A stretch of DNA of 64,000 nucleotides from NCBI GenBank assembly GCA_000720805.1, contig JODI01000025.1, positions 120,205 through 184,204 of the forward strand, written 5' to 3'. Under the pieces are notes generated by a model. That model was not told where the DNA came from and searched no databases. It saw only the letters and a list, made by a program, of their open reading frames with translations. The position numbers and the translations under genes are program-made. Source of the stretch: Streptomyces violaceoruber. GTDB taxonomy: Bacteria; Actinomycetota; Actinomycetes; Streptomycetales; Streptomycetaceae. Of the stretch, positions 61,877 to 64,000 are shown piece after piece; position 1 is the stretch's first letter; each line of letters begins with the position of its first letter.

Positions 61877-62497
61877 TCAGCTTTCCGTGATCCGGCCGCC
61901 CTGCCTTGTTCGGGCCTGATGCAGGCGCACCTTGGTGCGGTTTCCGCAGCGGGACATGGAGCACCAGCGACGGTTGTGGGCGGGGGAGCGGTCCAGGAAG
62001 CGCAGTGCGCAGCGGTCCGCTCCGCAGACGCGTACGCGCCGGATCTCGGCGGACAGAAGCAAGTCGACGGCGTCCTGGGCGATGAGGGCGAGGGCGAGTG
62101 TGGGGTCGGCGGCGAGGGTCGTGGTGCCGGCGGGCTCCAGGCGGTCCTCGGCGATGACGAGTTGCGGGGCGGGTCTGGGGGCCGCTGCTGCCGACCGGTT
62201 GAGCAGCGTCACGTCGCCGGCTGCGGGCAGTCGGCCGTCCGCGACCGCCAGGACGGCCCGGTCGACGGCCTCGCGCAGCCGTCGGGCGGAGATGAGAACG
62301 GCTGCCGTGGCGGGGGCGGTGGTTCCCGGTGCGAGCAGACGGGCCTCTCGGAGCCAGCCCATCAGGTCGTGCGGTTCCCGGAGCGTCTCCTCCGGAGTGG
62401 CTCTCCACCGGCTTCGAAGGGTGTTGGCGAAGTCCAGGCAGACTCGCCCGCCATCCCAGATCCACATGTCGTCCGTTGCCACGTCTTCATTCTGCAC
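61877..62497 (-). CDS. ABATE/CGNR zinc-finger transcriptional regulator
   Basis: A 206-residue protein. The N-terminal ABATE domain starts GGRVCLDFANTLRSRWRA. The C-terminal CGNR finger is VCGADRCALRFLDRSPAHNR followed by WCSMSRCGNRTK, with four Cys ligands (C-x4-C and C-x3-C). The family comprises stress-related DNA-binding regulators in actinomycetes. It is divergent from an alpha/beta hydrolase across a 52-bp gap with an inverted repeat. Confidence 0.93.
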   Translation of the reverse strand: MQNEDVATDDMWIWDGGRVCLDFANTLRSRWRATPEETLREPHDLMGWLREARLLAPGTTAPATAAVLISARRLREAVDRAVLAVADGRLPAAGDVTLLNRSAAAAPRPAPQLVIAEDRLEPAGTTTLAADPTLALALIAQDAVDLLLSAEIRRVRVCGADRCALRFLDRSPAHNRRWCSMSRCGNRTKVRLHQARTRQGGRITES

Positions 62498-62503
62498 GCT
62501 AAC

Positions 62504-62524
62504 TTAACCGTCTAAGGCGGTTAG
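62504..62524. promoter_or_regulatory. Inverted repeat between CGNR regulator and hydrolase
   Basis: TTAACCG and CGGTTAG flank a 7-bp spacer (TCTAAGG). It occupies the whole short divergent promoter, so binding would affect both genes. The CGNR protein is the natural candidate. Confidence 0.6.
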
Positions 62525-62549
62525 CTCATGTCAGGAAGGCGGCGCATCA

Positions 62550-63422
62550 GTGGGACATCCGACAGCGGCGACCGGAGTGACACGGGTGGACGGGGTTCGC
62601 CTGCACTACGTCCGAGCCGGGTCCGGGCCTCCGCTCGTCCTGCTCCACGGCTGGCCGCAGACCTCCGACTGCTGGCGGCCGGTCCTGGCGGATCTCGCCG
62701 CCGACTACACGGTTGTGGCGCCGGACCTGCGCGGATACGGCCTGAGCGACAAGCCCACCACTGGTTACGACAAGCGGCACATGGCCGCCGACATGGCAGG
62801 TCTGGTCGAGGCACTCGGCTTCGAGCGGGCCATGGTCGTGGGCCACGACCGCGGCGCCCGCGTGGGGCACCGCTGGGCGCTGGACCGCCCGGACCAGGTG
62901 GAGCGGCTGGCCGTGCTCGACATCGTCCCCACCCGGGAGATGTTCCGCCGCCTGGACGCCTCACTCGCCTCCGGGTACTGGCACTGGCTGTTCCACATGC
63001 AGCCCGATCTGCCCGAGCGCTTGGTGGGGCACGACATCCGCGGTTATCTCGAGTACTTCTTCGAGCGGTGGACCTACAACCGCCACGGACTCACGGCCGA
63101 CGCCGTCGACGGCTACGTCCGTGCGTTCTCCCGGCCGGGTGCCCTGCGCGCGAGCCTCGACGACTACCGCGCCGTGGAGGAGGACACCGCGCTCGATGAC
63201 ATCGACGCCGCCGAAGGCCGCCGTCTCACCATGCCGCTGCTGGCGCTGTGGGGTTCCGTGGGGCTGCCTGCCCGCCTGCCGACACTGGAGATCTGGCGTG
63301 GCTACGCGGAGGACGTAACCGGCGCCGAGATCCCGGAGTGCGGCCACTTCATCCCGGAGGAGCAACCGGAGGCGCTGTTGGCGCATCTGCGGCCATTCCT
63401 GGCCGGCAAGACGGGCCGGTGA
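62550..63422 (+). CDS. Alpha/beta hydrolase, haloacetate dehalogenase/epoxide hydrolase type
   Basis: A 290-residue hydrolase from GTG 62550 (AGGAAGG upstream). The oxyanion loop is LLHGWPQTSDCW. The nucleophile is Asp in VVGHDRGARVGHRWA, not Ser. Trp and Tyr in the lid (YWHWLFHMQ, YLEYFFERWTYN) and the His in ECGHFIPEEQPE complete the pattern of fluoroacetate dehalogenases and epoxide hydrolases. It cleaves C-halogen or epoxide bonds via an ester intermediate; true substrate unknown. Confidence 0.9.
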   Translation: MGHPTAATGVTRVDGVRLHYVRAGSGPPLVLLHGWPQTSDCWRPVLADLAADYTVVAPDLRGYGLSDKPTTGYDKRHMAADMAGLVEALGFERAMVVGHDRGARVGHRWALDRPDQVERLAVLDIVPTREMFRRLDASLASGYWHWLFHMQPDLPERLVGHDIRGYLEYFFERWTYNRHGLTADAVDGYVRAFSRPGALRASLDDYRAVEEDTALDDIDAAEGRRLTMPLLALWGSVGLPARLPTLEIWRGYAEDVTGAEIPECGHFIPEEQPEALLAHLRPFLAGKTGR

Positions 63423-63554
63423 GCTCCACGAGCGGAAGCGGTGCCCCTCAGCGGGTCGAGCGCCGACCGAGGGGTGCGCTGACCGACGGGCCCTCGACCA
63501 TGGTGTGACGACCCTGCACGGCGAACGAGCCTGGGGAGCAGGGCAGGTTGCTGA

Positions 63555-63589
63555 GGGGTGGCCCCGCCGAAACCCGGCGGGGCCGCCCC
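63555..63589. terminator. Bidirectional hairpin terminator
   Basis: GGGGTGGCCCCGCC pairs with GGCGGGGCCGCCCC over 14 bp (one T-G) around a GAAACCC loop. It separates the convergent hydrolase and MFS genes. Confidence 0.9.
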
Positions 63590-63601
63590 TCGATGCGGGC
63601 T

Positions 63602-64000
63602 TCAGGTCGCGATCGGGGTGCCGGTCGGAGCATTCCCTGCGGCAAGGCCGGCGGCTGGGCCGTCGGCCTTGTGCTGCCTGGGCATGAGCAGCGCTACAGC
63701 CGCTGCCAGGGCGACCGCTCCGGCTCCGACCCAGAGGGCCGGGATCAGTCCGTCCACGAACAGTGCGGCGGATCCGTAGCCGCCCTGGGCGGAGAAGACC
63801 GCTGCCAGCGATGCGACGCCGATGGCGCCGCCGACCTCACGGATCGCGTTGTTGGCGCCGGAGGCGATGCCCTGCTCTTCGGGGCGGACGGTGCTCAGGA
63901 CGAGGTTGGCGCTGGGGGCGAAGAACATGCCCAGGCCGATGCCGCAGACGATCAGTGCGGGCAGCATGTGGCTGTAGGCCTCGTGCGGCTCGACGGTGAG
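63602..64000 (-). CDS. MFS drug exporter (DHA2 type), C-terminal part
   Basis: The last 132 residues of a membrane transporter whose start lies beyond the right edge. ALIVCGIGLGMFFAPSANLV and EEQGIASGANNAIREVGGAI are the late-membrane-segment motifs of the 14-helix drug:H+ antiporter (DHA2/EmrB) family. Two further hydrophobic segments follow, then a short Ala/Gly tail. Substrate unknown. A regulator, if linked, is outside the window. Confidence 0.9.
   Translation of the reverse strand, partial: LTVEPHEAYSHMLPALIVCGIGLGMFFAPSANLVLSTVRPEEQGIASGANNAIREVGGAIGVASLAAVFSAQGGYGSAALFVDGLIPALWVGAGAVALAAAVALLMPRQHKADGPAAGLAAGNAPTGTPIAT

Noticed and set aside
1..64000. Search for tRNA, rRNA, transposases or origin
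   Set aside because: No tRNA T-loop consensus, rRNA segment, transposase motif or DnaA-box cluster was recognised by eye.

Overview
The window reads as a high-GC actinomycete chromosome, almost certainly Streptomyces or a close relative. GC bias at third codon positions is strong. Many genes use GTG or TTG starts behind GGAGG-type ribosome sites, and operons are linked by 1-4 nt overlaps. The families are Streptomyces-typical: CHAT/TPR proteins, ROK-controlled ABC sugar transporters, an ECF41 sigma factor, SpoIIE phosphatase, HxlR and CGNR regulators, and a type I PKS with crotonyl-CoA carboxylase/reductase. No rRNA, tRNA, CRISPR array, intact transposase or replication origin was seen. Several decayed genes and repeats suggest an accessory, arm-like region.

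Layout. 1-6.2 kb: two divergent CHAT (caspase-like) proteins, the left one cut by the window edge. 6.4-13.5 kb: a sugar-uptake operon (lipoprotein, two permeases, two Gfo/Idh/MocA dehydrogenases) opposite a ROK repressor, with a 15-bp tandem repeat and an operator-like palindrome between them. 13.8-19.3 kb: a MpaB/DUF2236-like protein, then a sugar-acid module (IclR regulator, IlvD/Edd dehydratase, zinc alcohol dehydrogenase, internally deleted FAH-like protein). 19.5-21.9 kb: NO detoxification (hmp, nsrR, cupin) with NsrR-like sites. 22.2-30 kb: secreted HNH-like lipoprotein, PAS-SpoIIE phosphatase, CMD oxidoreductase plus ECF41 sigma factor behind a matching ECF41 promoter, and a SUKH-domain protein. 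30-33.5 kb: secreted pectate lyase, zinc dehydrogenase, and a regulator fused to a dehydrogenase tail.

33.6-46.5 kb is the most notable part. A fatty acyl-AMP ligase is translationally coupled to a 2266-residue PKS (ACP-KS-AT-DH*-KR-ACP-carrier*-TE). Next to them lie a ccr gene, an antigen-85-like secreted esterase and a family-1 glycosyltransferase. The set recalls the mycobacterial FadD32-Pks13-Ag85 logic but with an added ketoreductase and alkylmalonyl supply. I infer that it makes a 2-alkyl-3-hydroxy fatty acid that is glycosylated and/or acyl-transferred outside the cell.

46.9-64 kb: a beta-lactamase-fold hydrolase with an ArsR-like partner, a frameshifted and truncated aminoglycoside nucleotidyltransferase, an alpha/beta hydrolase, a propionyl-CoA synthetase-like enzyme, a LysR regulator with iron alcohol dehydrogenase and 3-hydroxyisobutyryl-CoA hydrolase, a quinone-oxidoreductase-like enzyme and an HxlR regulator that share an operator, an MBL hydrolase, a CGNR regulator with a divergent alpha/beta hydrolase, and the end of an MFS exporter. 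Remnants of fadD, PaaI thioesterase and TetR genes lie between them. A 47-bp sequence occurs at 21947 and, inverted, at 57106.
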